DNA from: RGIG6353 sp045660745
GTDB lineage: Bacteria > Bacillota > Clostridia > Oscillospirales > SIG627
Direction: 5' to 3'
DNA: 56,873 nt
Assembly (NCBI GenBank): GCA_045660745.1
Contig: JAZREJ010000027.1
Location: 1-56,873, forward strand
The stretch's first letter is position 1. Every line of letters begins with the position of its first letter. Below, one piece after another: positions 1 through 7,924 of this stretch. A model generated the notes under the pieces. The model was not told the origin of the DNA, made no database searches, and worked only from the letters and a program-made list of their open reading frames with translations. Made by a program: the position numbers and the translations under genes.

Positions 1-105
1 GAAAAGTTGGAAGAATACATACATTACTACAACAATGAGAGAATTTCTCTCAAATTAAAAGGAATGAGCCCAGTGCAATACCGAGCTCATTTACAAGCAA
101 TTTAA
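1..105 (+). CDS. IS3-family transposase (OrfB), C-terminal fragment
   Basis: The window opens inside an open frame whose last 34 residues include YYNNERISLKLKGMSPVQYR, the usual C-terminal end of IS3/IS150-type integrase-like transposases, and stops at TAA 103-105. The DDE catalytic core would lie upstream, outside the window. Eleven bases after the stop comes a candidate terminal inverted repeat, so this is the right end of an element whose left end is not visible. Family assignment is firm from the YYN-ER--LK-MSP-QYR pattern. Whether the element is intact cannot be judged. Confidence 0.88.
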   Translation, partial: EKLEEYIHYYNNERISLKLKGMSPVQYRAHLQAI

Positions 106-116
106 TATTTGATTTT

Positions 117-141
117 TGTCTAAACTTTTGGGTTCACTTCA
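117..141 (+). mobile_element. Right terminal inverted repeat of the IS3-family element
   Basis: The stretch TGTCTAAACTTTTGGG followed by TTCACTTCA closely resembles the right-end repeat of many Firmicutes IS3 elements (TGTCTAACTTTTGGGG then TCAGTTCA, recalled from the family). It sits just past the transposase stop, as expected. A small hairpin (CACTTC 135-140 with GAAGTG 146-151) followed by a T-rich run starts in the last bases of the repeat and could end the transposase transcript. The left end needed to define the target duplication is missing. Confidence 0.65.
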
Positions 142-181
142 GAAAGAAGTGCTTTTTATTTGCCATAAAAACCCAATTTGT

Positions 182-1501
182 TTATTCATTTATTGTATCA
201 ACGAGTGTACGAACAGGGACGGAGATATCTCCGAGGATAAGCGAGAGTATCTCATTCTGCTTCTCGCGTGATATCACCGGAGCAGTTATTCTCAAGAACT
301 TATCAGAAAGCCAATTAATGTCAATATTTTCATGTGCTTCGCCTCTCGGTTCGCATTCATCCGAAACGAAGCACTTACCGTCATTTGTATAAATTTCAGC
401 ACGGCATATTCTCTTTGCGGGAAACAGGCTATCAAGTCGGTCATCCTTCTCAAAAGAAAGTCGTTTCATCATTTCAAGAACTCTTTTGTCACCTAAATTT
501 TCCGAAAGCACTTCACGAAGGGTAAAATCCCCGTTCACAATCGCAGCGGCAACGGGATATGCGACGTTATACTGCGCCTCGTCGACTGTTTTCGGCTCTA
601 TTTTTGAGAGCATCGTTGCCCTCTCAAAAGTCTTTACAACTACCCTTTCGATATTATCAGCCACGATATTATTATCCCTTATAACTGACAGACAAGAATC
701 TATTGCGGAATGCCCCCAACGGCAACAAGGATACGGCTTGAAATAAAGCTTCATAATCTCATAATTTTCACCGAGGTCAGAAACGAGGTATCTATACTCG
801 TCAGACTCAAGAAGATTCTTGTTTCCTTCAAAACCGCACATGGTCTCAGCAACTGCAAGAATACCAACCATTACCCCGAATGGCACACCATCCTTATTCA
901 TGGACGGATATTCAACACTTCGGATACCCGGAACGAGTGGCGCATTGAAATCGGCAACAGAAAATGCATTATTGAGCTGTTCACGCGTGAAGCCCCAAAT
1001 ACGTCCTACCCCCGCTACTGTACCAAAAGCACCGAACGTGCCGCTTGAATGGGCATACTTATAGTACTCCATTACGGCAACTCCCCAACGAATGGTTGAC
1101 TCATATGCCACAAGTAGGGCACAGAAAAGCTCCTTTAACGAAGTGTTCTTTTCATATGCGCAAGCAAGTATCGGACCTATAAAAGACGTTCCCGGATGCG
1201 CTCTTATTATGTTATGTCCGTCATCTATATCAAACGCATTCGACGAGTGACCCATGGCTGTCGCGGCACCCATAAAATTAAATCGCTTGTCACTTCCGAC
1301 AACCGCAATATCCCCTTTGCCGTAAAGCCCTTCGGCAAGGGCAAGTCCCACCTTAAACTGAGAAGAAACACTTCCCGCAATAAGCGCTCCGATAAGATCG
1401 ACAAGACATCCGCGAAGGCGGTGTTGAACATCAACGGGAATGTCCTCCCAACGGGTATTTAAAATATAATCCTCAAGCTTGTAATCAGTTTTAAAATCCA
1501 T
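182..1501 (-). CDS. MmgE/PrpD family protein
   Basis: A 439-residue protein of the MmgE/PrpD family, which includes 2-methylcitrate dehydratase and cis-aconitate decarboxylase. The N-terminal all-helical domain carries the family stretch GHSSNAFDIDDGHNIIRAHPG near residues 85-104, and the C-terminal half has the KPYPCCRWGHSAID segment. I start at the ATG at 1501 because AGGTG lies five bases upstream; a frame extending to 1528 has no better site. It follows the alanine dehydrogenase-like gene by 44 bases on the same strand, so the two are probably co-transcribed. No other methylcitrate-cycle gene is present, so a propionate role is not supported. It could act as a dehydratase or decarboxylase on another organic acid. 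Confidence 0.85.
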   Translation of the reverse strand: MDFKTDYKLEDYILNTRWEDIPVDVQHRLRGCLVDLIGALIAGSVSSQFKVGLALAEGLYGKGDIAVVGSDKRFNFMGAATAMGHSSNAFDIDDGHNIIRAHPGTSFIGPILACAYEKNTSLKELFCALLVAYESTIRWGVAVMEYYKYAHSSGTFGAFGTVAGVGRIWGFTREQLNNAFSVADFNAPLVPGIRSVEYPSMNKDGVPFGVMVGILAVAETMCGFEGNKNLLESDEYRYLVSDLGENYEIMKLYFKPYPCCRWGHSAIDSCLSVIRDNNIVADNIERVVVKTFERATMLSKIEPKTVDEAQYNVAYPVAAAIVNGDFTLREVLSENLGDKRVLEMMKRLSFEKDDRLDSLFPAKRICRAEIYTNDGKCFVSDECEPRGEAHENIDINWLSDKFLRITAPVISREKQNEILSLILGDISVPVRTLVDTINE

Positions 1502-1545
1502 ATTACACCTACAAAGAGCTTGCACCAAGGCAAGCTCCGATTGTT

Positions 1546-2712
1546 TTACTTTTTATAGAAATTATTTGAACGTGTAACGGTTGCGGGCGGTGCAAAATCA
1601 AGTTTTCTGTCGGCAATACCGAGCACATCCTCGGGACGTATCCAGGGCTTCGACTGAATCGCACTCGTTTCTTCATGTGTGAGATATCCCTTGTAGGCGG
1701 TAAGGCTTCGTCTGTAGAAGCCGTCCTTAACGCAGCACTCTTCAACACCGTCATTGAGTATGCTCATAATCATGGGAAGCATCTCAGCCGCGTATGCAAC
1801 CGAGGTAGTATTTGCAACTGCACCCGGAATATTGGAAACGCAGTAGTGAACAACACCGTTAACAACGTAGCGCGGATTATCGTGATGAGTCTCGTGACTC
1901 GACTCTATCGCACCGGGATCGTCGTTTGAAATATCAACGAGTACCGAGCCCGGTTCCATGAGCTTGAGCATTTCCTTGTCAATAAGAAAGTCCTGTCTCT
2001 CCTTGGGCCACTTGACGCAGTTGAGCACCATATCGGTCTGAGGAAGAACACTTGCTATTGTCTCTTTATTGCAGAGCATGGTGTTTATGGTGCTGTTATA
2101 CTGAGCAAGCACCTTTCTAAGCACACCCACGTTGATATCCATAACGGTACAGTTTGCACCAAGTGCGTGAAATACCTCAAGAGCGCCCTGCCCGACAACT
2201 CCGCAACCGAGAATAAGAACATTAATACCCGGAGCACCTGCAAAGCCGCCGACATATTTGCCCTTACCGCCGTTTATGGTGAGCATGGATTCAAGCCCGA
2301 AAAGTGCGCCTTGCTTGCCTGCCGCCTCGCAGTTTGGAGATCCAAAGCGGTGTGCATCCTCTGCTGTAAAGGCGATACACTTGCTTTCAAGAAGTGCGTC
2401 AACCTCTTCCGGATGTCCCGCAGGGTGGATGCATCCGAGAATTATCTGATTCTCACGCATGAGGGGATATTCAATGGGAGCAAATTCCTTTACCTTTGCG
2501 ACCATATCACATCCCGCCCACATCTCCTCCTTGGAGTATACTATCTTAGCACCTGCCTCGGAATACTTTTCGTCGGGAAAGCCCGCCATTTTACCGCAAT
2601 CGTGCTCTGCCCACACCTCGTGTCCCGAAGCAACTATACTTTTAACTTCGATAGGAGTACAGATAACTCTGTATTCTCCTTCTTTAATGTCCTTTAAAAT
2701 TCCAAAAACCAT
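1546..2712 (-). CDS. Alanine dehydrogenase-like NAD(P)-dependent amino acid dehydrogenase
   Basis: A 388-residue member of the AlaDH/PNT family, slightly longer than the usual 370. The N-terminal catalytic part begins GILKDIKEGEYRVICTP, matching the alanine dehydrogenase start. The Rossmann motif VLILGCGVVGQGALE lies near residue 166, and VVNGVVHYCVSNIPGAV near 285 is the signature of alanine dehydrogenases. The family reaction is reversible NADH-dependent amination of pyruvate to L-alanine. The usual CxHxA loop is altered (CIHPAGHPEE) and there is an extra C-terminal tail of about 25 residues, so the substrate may differ. AGGAGA sits upstream of the ATG. It leads a two-gene unit with the MmgE/PrpD gene. 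Confidence 0.82.
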   Translation of the reverse strand: MVFGILKDIKEGEYRVICTPIEVKSIVASGHEVWAEHDCGKMAGFPDEKYSEAGAKIVYSKEEMWAGCDMVAKVKEFAPIEYPLMRENQIILGCIHPAGHPEEVDALLESKCIAFTAEDAHRFGSPNCEAAGKQGALFGLESMLTINGGKGKYVGGFAGAPGINVLILGCGVVGQGALEVFHALGANCTVMDINVGVLRKVLAQYNSTINTMLCNKETIASVLPQTDMVLNCVKWPKERQDFLIDKEMLKLMEPGSVLVDISNDDPGAIESSHETHHDNPRYVVNGVVHYCVSNIPGAVANTTSVAYAAEMLPMIMSILNDGVEECCVKDGFYRRSLTAYKGYLTHEETSAIQSKPWIRPEDVLGIADRKLDFAPPATVTRSNNFYKK

Positions 2713-2798
2713 TGTATTATCTCCTGTTTTTTCTGCTCGTTAATAAGATTATATATTCACTCTTTCCCATTTTCTTGCCATTTTTCATAAAAAGTATG

Positions 2799-3398
2799 TC
2801 ACTTTTTGAAGCGCACCCCCCGAACTATCACAAAATCGGTAAGCTTTGTGCTTATGTACAATGAAATGAGCGAATAAAACATTATCGTATAATCACGAAA
2901 TACTATTCCCGATAAAAGTATTACACCCGAATCAATTAACAAAATAAACGTCGCAACAGATACCTTGGGAAACATCTTGTGAAATATAAGTGCGGCAAAA
3001 TCACTTCCGCCCGTTGATCCTTCGTAAAGCACGGTGATACCTACGCCTACTCCGACAAGAAGCCCTCCAAACACTGAGGAAATAAGAATATCGTCATCAT
3101 AGCACCCAAGATTTGAGGTGACTTCCAAAAAGAGTGACAGAAATATTATTCCCGCAACTGTTTTAAATATGGAATCCTTTTTCAACGTTCTGTAACCAAA
3201 GAAAAACAGCGTTACGTTTAAAACAAGAGTTGTTACTGACAGCGGTATATTCAAAACGTAATAAACAACTGTAGCCACTCCGCTAACCCCTCCCGTTGAT
3301 ATCTTGAGCGATACAAGGAAAAAGTTAATGGCGAAAGCCAAAATAAATGAGCCGAGTGCTATAAAAAAATACTCGGCGATTCTTTTCTTCAAAGTCAT
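2799..3398 (-). CDS. YitT family membrane protein, short form without DUF2179
   Basis: A 199-residue integral membrane protein with about five hydrophobic segments. It shows YitT/DUF161 hallmarks: FFLVSLKISTGGVSGVATVVYYVLN in the first repeat and LYEGSTGGSDFAALIFHK in the second. Typical YitT proteins are about 280-290 residues and end in a soluble DUF2179 domain. This one stops right after the last membrane helix (TDFVIVRGVRFKK), and the next gene follows without a leftover frame. I chose the ATG at 3398, which has GGAAG seven bases upstream; a TTG at 3416 is the alternative. Function of the family is not established. Confidence 0.8.
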   Translation of the reverse strand: MTLKKRIAEYFFIALGSFILAFAINFFLVSLKISTGGVSGVATVVYYVLNIPLSVTTLVLNVTLFFFGYRTLKKDSIFKTVAGIIFLSLFLEVTSNLGCYDDDILISSVFGGLLVGVGVGITVLYEGSTGGSDFAALIFHKMFPKVSVATFILLIDSGVILLSGIVFRDYTIMFYSLISLYISTKLTDFVIVRGVRFKK

Positions 3399-3580
3399 AT
3401 CGGCACTTCCAATCAAAAAACATCGTTATTAATATATTATATTTCCTTTTAACTGTTCGGTCTTGCCAAACACTATTGCAAATATGCCGTTTTTTATTGT
3501 CGATATGTCAGAAGCGGTTTAATTAGCGTCAAATTTTTACCTATATTTCTAAATTTTTTTAAGATTTTATAAAATTGTTG

Positions 3581-3609
3581 TTTACTTTAGCATTTGTTTA
3601 TGGTATATT
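3581..3609 (+). promoter_or_regulatory. Sigma-A-type promoter of the GH78/DUF4838 unit
   Basis: TTTACT (3581-3586), a 17-base spacer and TATATT (3604-3609), with an extended -10 TGG directly before the -10. It lies 31 bases upstream of the GH78 start codon, which has GGAGGT in front of it. The surrounding 3399-3640 gap separates this gene from the divergent YitT gene and holds nothing else I recognise. Confidence 0.6.
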
Positions 3610-3640
3610 TTCTTTGAATTATAAATCTTGGAGGTCCCTT

Positions 3641-5986
3641 ATGCTTTCCACAAAATTCATAAAAGCAACAAAAGACTATTGTACATACGAAAAGAGCGTT
3701 TGCGCTCCATATATAAGAAAAGCTTTTTCACTTGACGCACTTCCCGAAAAAGCAACTCTGACGCTTACTTCAACCGGCTTTTACAGGCTGTTTGTAAATG
3801 GAGTTGAGGTAACATCTTCCCTTTTAGCGCCCTACATTACAAATCCCGACGACTGTCTTTTTTATGACGTTTACGACATTGCAAGCTATCTCAAGGTCGG
3901 CAAAAATGCAATAGGCTTTATGCTCGGCAACGGAATGTCAAACGCTATGGGCGGATACATCTGGAATTTTGAAAAAGCACGTTTTCGCTCCTCGCCGAAG
4001 CTTGCGCTTTCCTTTGAATCGGACTTCCTTTCCTTTGAAGCGGACGACTCCTTCAAGACTCACCCCTCCCCCATTTACTTTGACGATCTGCGCTCAGGAG
4101 AATTTTATGATGCAAATCTTGAAATTAAAGGCTGGTGTGACGCGGACTTTGACGATTCCGCTTGGGAAAACGTTATTGAAACAGAGGCACCGAGAGGAAA
4201 AACACTTTTAAATAATACCGATAAGATCATTGTGTCAAAAGAACTTCAAGCGCTTGAAATACGCCCTTGCATAATAAGTCACGAAAAGAATTCATTTACA
4301 AGGCAAATAAGCCTTGATATCAGTGAAAAGGCGTTCTACAAGCCCGAAAAGACCGAAAGAGGATTCGTATTCGTTTTTTCTGAAAACACCGCTTGCTTGC
4401 CAAAGCTTCGAATAAAAGGCAAAAAGGGACAAAGAGTAATTATTCAGGCAAGCGATTACCTGTCGGATGACGGTGTGCTTGGTTTTGAACAGATAAATTC
4501 ATTCTACCCATTCGGTTATTGTCAAAGAGATATTTACGTCTGTCGAGGCGAAGAGATCGAGGAATATGTTCCATCCTTCACTTATCACGGAGCAAGATAT
4601 TTTGCTGTTATCGGAGTAGAACGAGAAGAGATTGACCTTGACACGCTCACAATGCTTGTAATTCATTCGGACGTTAAAACCCGAGGAGGCTTCTCCTGTT
4701 CTGACGGTGTTGCCAACAGACTTCAGGCGGCAACGAGAACGAGTGACCTTGCAAACCTTATATACTTCCCCACCGACTGTCCTCACAGAGAGAAAAACGG
4801 ATGGACGGGAGATGCGGCAGATTCGGCAGAACAGATGATGCTCAATTTCGCTCTTGAAAAAACAGTTGCGCAGTGGCTTATTGAGGTTTGTGCCGCACAG
4901 GATGAACGCGGTGCACTTCCCGGAATCGTCCCGACAACAGGATGGGGATTTGCTTGGGGCAACGGTCCGTCTTGGGATCAGGTAATTGTCGAGCTTCCGT
5001 ATCAGGAGTATAAATATCTCGGAAAGACCGATATGTTTAAAATAACCTCCACCACCCTTTTTAAGTACCTTCACTATCTCACAACTCGCCGCGACAGTCA
5101 CGGACTTGTGGCAATAGGCCTCGGAGACTGGTGTCACGCTTTGAGAAATCTTGTAGGTCCAAAATGTCCTCAAGTGGTGTCCGACACAGCAATGTGCTAT
5201 AACATTTGTTCAAAGGCGGAAATTCTTTACCGTGCGATAGGTTTTGAGCTTCAGGCAGACTTCTGCCGCGCACTCGGAAACTCCTTCCGTGAAGCTTTCA
5301 GACACTACCTTATTGACTTTTCAACGATGACTGTCAAGGGTGATTGTCAGGGGTCGCAAGCACTCGCCATCGGATACGGGCTTTTTGACAACGGCGAAAT
5401 ACCTGCGGCATACAATAAGCTTATTTCCCTTATCCACGAGGCGGATGACCACATCGACTGTGGAGTCAAGGCGCGTGTTCTTTTATTCCCGCTTCTTGCA
5501 CGTCACGGAGATTCGGACCTTGCCTACAAGATGATAACGCGTACCGATATACCCGCTTTCGGTGTGTGGACGGAAAAATTCGGAATGGTAAGTCTTCCCG
5601 AAGGCTTTGTACCTGAATACAACGGCGAGATAACATCCTTAAATCATCATTTCATGGGACATATAAGCACCTATTTCATTTCAAATATTGCAGGCATCAA
5701 CATAAATCCCTATCTTGACAACCACTTATATCTTCGTGTTGCACCCACATTTGTTTCGAGTCTTAACCACGCCGAAGCGTTCTTTGAAACAGAGAAGGGA
5801 AAAATTGAAGTAAAATGGGAGCGTGACGGTGAAAAGATCAAGCTTTCTGTCACCTCTCCTGATGAAGTTACGGGTGAAATAGTGCTTCCCGAAGGCTGGG
5901 AATTTGATTCGGATAACGGTTTGGTAGACAGTGTTTGTACTCTATCCGCAGTTAGAGGCGAGTTTACACTCAGAAAAAAGAGGTAA
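3641..5986 (+). CDS. Alpha-L-rhamnosidase-like glycoside hydrolase (GH78)
   Basis: A 781-residue protein with the GH78 layout: N-terminal beta domains with FYRLFVNGVEV and a D-Y-D-VYDI stretch, then the (alpha/alpha)6 barrel opening with PTDCPHREKNGWTGDAADSAEQM near residues 377-399. The family releases terminal alpha-L-rhamnose from plant, bacterial or host glycans. The distal motif that is normally xLWE reads GVWTEKFG near residue 645, a one-residue shift, although the following SLNHHFMGHISTYF is kept. No signal peptide is visible, so it is probably cytoplasmic. The start at 3641 is set by GGAGGT nine bases upstream. The next gene begins four bases after the stop, so the two form an operon. 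Confidence 0.85.
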   Translation: MLSTKFIKATKDYCTYEKSVCAPYIRKAFSLDALPEKATLTLTSTGFYRLFVNGVEVTSSLLAPYITNPDDCLFYDVYDIASYLKVGKNAIGFMLGNGMSNAMGGYIWNFEKARFRSSPKLALSFESDFLSFEADDSFKTHPSPIYFDDLRSGEFYDANLEIKGWCDADFDDSAWENVIETEAPRGKTLLNNTDKIIVSKELQALEIRPCIISHEKNSFTRQISLDISEKAFYKPEKTERGFVFVFSENTACLPKLRIKGKKGQRVIIQASDYLSDDGVLGFEQINSFYPFGYCQRDIYVCRGEEIEEYVPSFTYHGARYFAVIGVEREEIDLDTLTMLVIHSDVKTRGGFSCSDGVANRLQAATRTSDLANLIYFPTDCPHREKNGWTGDAADSAEQMMLNFALEKTVAQWLIEVCAAQDERGALPGIVPTTGWGFAWGNGPSWDQVIVELPYQEYKYLGKTDMFKITSTTLFKYLHYLTTRRDSHGLVAIGLGDWCHALRNLVGPKCPQVVSDTAMCYNICSKAEILYRAIGFELQADFCRALGNSFREAFRHYLIDFSTMTVKGDCQGSQALAIGYGLFDNGEIPAAYNKLISLIHEADDHIDCGVKARVLLFPLLARHGDSDLAYKMITRTDIPAFGVWTEKFGMVSLPEGFVPEYNGEITSLNHHFMGHISTYFISNIAGININPYLDNHLYLRVAPTFVSSLNHAEAFFETEKGKIEVKWERDGEKIKLSVTSPDEVTGEIVLPEGWEFDSDNGLVDSVCTLSAVRGEFTLRKKR

Positions 5987-5990
5987 AAGT

Positions 5991-7877
5991 ATGATTTTAA
6001 AAAGAGGTGCGAAACCATCAATCATCATCCCACAAGATGCATCTTCAAGAGAAAAATTTGCCGCAGAAGAGCTTAAAAAATATCTTTTTAAATCTCTGGG
6101 CTGTCATGCTGTGATTATAGACGACTCCGTCGATGCAGACGGGTTAAAGATACTTATCGGTGCACCGTCACACAACAGGATATCAAAAAAGTACATTTCC
6201 GTTGAAGAGTTCAACGGAAAATGTCCCGGTCCTGAGGGAATGATGATAAAAGCAATAGACCGAGAAACTCTCCTTCTTGCAGGAAGCACAAATGACCCCG
6301 AGCTTGAATGTGACAGGGGCACGATATATGCAGTATATGAGCTTTTTGAACGGTTTGCAGGTGCAAGTCTTTCGGCATATGTAAATCCCGACATTGAAGG
6401 TGGCGAGGAAGTTCCCTTACTTGATTCTCTCGATCTTGACGAAATCGAGTACGTGAAAGAATTGGCGGACAGTCCCTACCGTACAGCAATCGTGCAGTAC
6501 GGAGATGCTCAGGGCGAACCCTCTCATAAACTCAATATTGCTTTTCTCGATTGGCTTGTAAAAAACCGTTACAACCGAATCCTCACATGGGGCGGCGTAT
6601 ATGACGGCTTCAAAGATAAAGGATATCTTGAGGAAGCGGACAAAAGAGGTATTCGCTTCTCGGTAGGGCATCATGCAGCAACACAGATGTTCCTCCCTCC
6701 TCACGGAAACAAGTATTTCCCCGAACACTATTATGAAACACATCCGGAGTTTTACAAGCTCATGCCCGACGGAACTCGTTTTCATTCAGAGGGGTGGGGC
6801 GGACAATGGATACTTTGCAGTCGAAACGATGATCTGATAAAGACAGTTGCAGATAATATTATCACTTGGATTTCAAGAAACCCTCTCGTTGATATAATCG
6901 CATTCTGGCCTCAAGATGGGAAGGGAGAAAACTGTCAGTGCGATGAGTGTCAAAAGCACTCAAAGATTGCAAACTACACCTACTTTTTGAATTCCGTTGC
7001 AAAGAGAGTTGCCGAAGTTTTCCCCCACGTTAAAATGGATATGCTTACATACGTTGACCTTTGGACACCCGAGGAAGGCATGGAGCTTGATTCTCATCTT
7101 ATAGTTGATGAGGCAACCTGGCATGTATCGGGACTTAGACATGCAGGCGCCCGTGACGGAAGCGGACTTATCGGAACTTTCTTTGAAGATGACCTTCTCA
7201 AATGGCACAATCTTGGTGCTGAGGTTGTTTACTATGACTATTACATGGCGGTATACCCCTGCCGTCAGAGGCTGATCCCCATGGCAGACGAGATCCAACC
7301 GATATGCAAAAGAAACAAAGAAGTCGGCATCATGGGCTCGGGCACACAAATAGAATGCTATAATATGTGGAATCACATATTCAACTTCTACTGCTTTGGA
7401 AGAACTTCATATGACAACGACCTTGGAGTTGAGGAAAACCTTGCAAGATTCACCCGCATCTTCGGTAAGGCTTCAAAAACGCTTTCTGAAATAATCCGTC
7501 TTTACGAGGCGGCATATCAGGGAGAAACAAACATTCTTGACGGTGGTTGGTATTTCATTGAGCACATCGACAAGGACAAGATATATTCACTCTATAACAA
7601 GGCACTTGACACAGCCGACACTCCCGCTCACCGCAACAACATACGCATGATGCGAATGGAATTCAGATACACAGACGTTGAATGCCGCGAGAGTATTCCT
7701 CGCCATTACGGAGCGTATTATCCTTTACATCGTTGGGAAGACCCGACCGGTGAGCTATGGTTCATGTCACATTTTGACAGTTTCAAGCACAATGACCCCG
7801 GATTTGGAATTACAATTCCCGTTGACATTGAAAAAGACAAAGGATTTTTACCGGACAGATGGTATGACTTTGAATAA
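5991..7877 (+). CDS. DUF4838 / alpha-glucuronidase-like protein
   Basis: A 628-residue cytoplasmic protein. The first ~140 residues (AAEELKKYLFKSLG, LLIGAPSHN-like strands) resemble the N-terminal alpha-glucuronidase or hexosaminidase-type accessory domain. The remainder is a TIM-barrel-like region with ETHPEFYKLMPDG, DIIAFWPQDGKGENCQCDECQKHS and a final LHRWEDPTGELW, typical of DUF4838 proteins found in carbohydrate-degradation clusters. The CQCDEC cluster near residues 315-320 may bind metal. Activity is unknown in this family. It starts four bases after the GH78 stop, with AGAGG overlapping the end of that gene, so it likely acts on the same glycan. Confidence 0.72.
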   Translation: MILKRGAKPSIIIPQDASSREKFAAEELKKYLFKSLGCHAVIIDDSVDADGLKILIGAPSHNRISKKYISVEEFNGKCPGPEGMMIKAIDRETLLLAGSTNDPELECDRGTIYAVYELFERFAGASLSAYVNPDIEGGEEVPLLDSLDLDEIEYVKELADSPYRTAIVQYGDAQGEPSHKLNIAFLDWLVKNRYNRILTWGGVYDGFKDKGYLEEADKRGIRFSVGHHAATQMFLPPHGNKYFPEHYYETHPEFYKLMPDGTRFHSEGWGGQWILCSRNDDLIKTVADNIITWISRNPLVDIIAFWPQDGKGENCQCDECQKHSKIANYTYFLNSVAKRVAEVFPHVKMDMLTYVDLWTPEEGMELDSHLIVDEATWHVSGLRHAGARDGSGLIGTFFEDDLLKWHNLGAEVVYYDYYMAVYPCRQRLIPMADEIQPICKRNKEVGIMGSGTQIECYNMWNHIFNFYCFGRTSYDNDLGVEENLARFTRIFGKASKTLSEIIRLYEAAYQGETNILDGGWYFIEHIDKDKIYSLYNKALDTADTPAHRNNIRMMRMEFRYTDVECRESIPRHYGAYYPLHRWEDPTGELWFMSHFDSFKHNDPGFGITIPVDIEKDKGFLPDRWYDFE

Positions 7878-7882
7878 AAATC

Positions 7883-7913
7883 AAAATGCTCAAGCATTTC
7901 GCTTGAGCATTTT
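7883..7913. terminator. Bidirectional intrinsic terminator
   Basis: A 13-bp perfect stem, AAAATGCTCAAGC (7883-7895) with GCTTGAGCATTTT (7901-7913), loop ATTTC. T-runs follow on both strands. It separates the convergent DUF4838 and fucose isomerase genes and can serve both. Confidence 0.85.
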
Positions 7914-7924
7914 AATTTTTATGT

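Noticed and set aside
4499..5173. Long minus-strand frame inside the GH78 gene
   Set aside because: Shadow of a gene with strong family motifs on the other strand.
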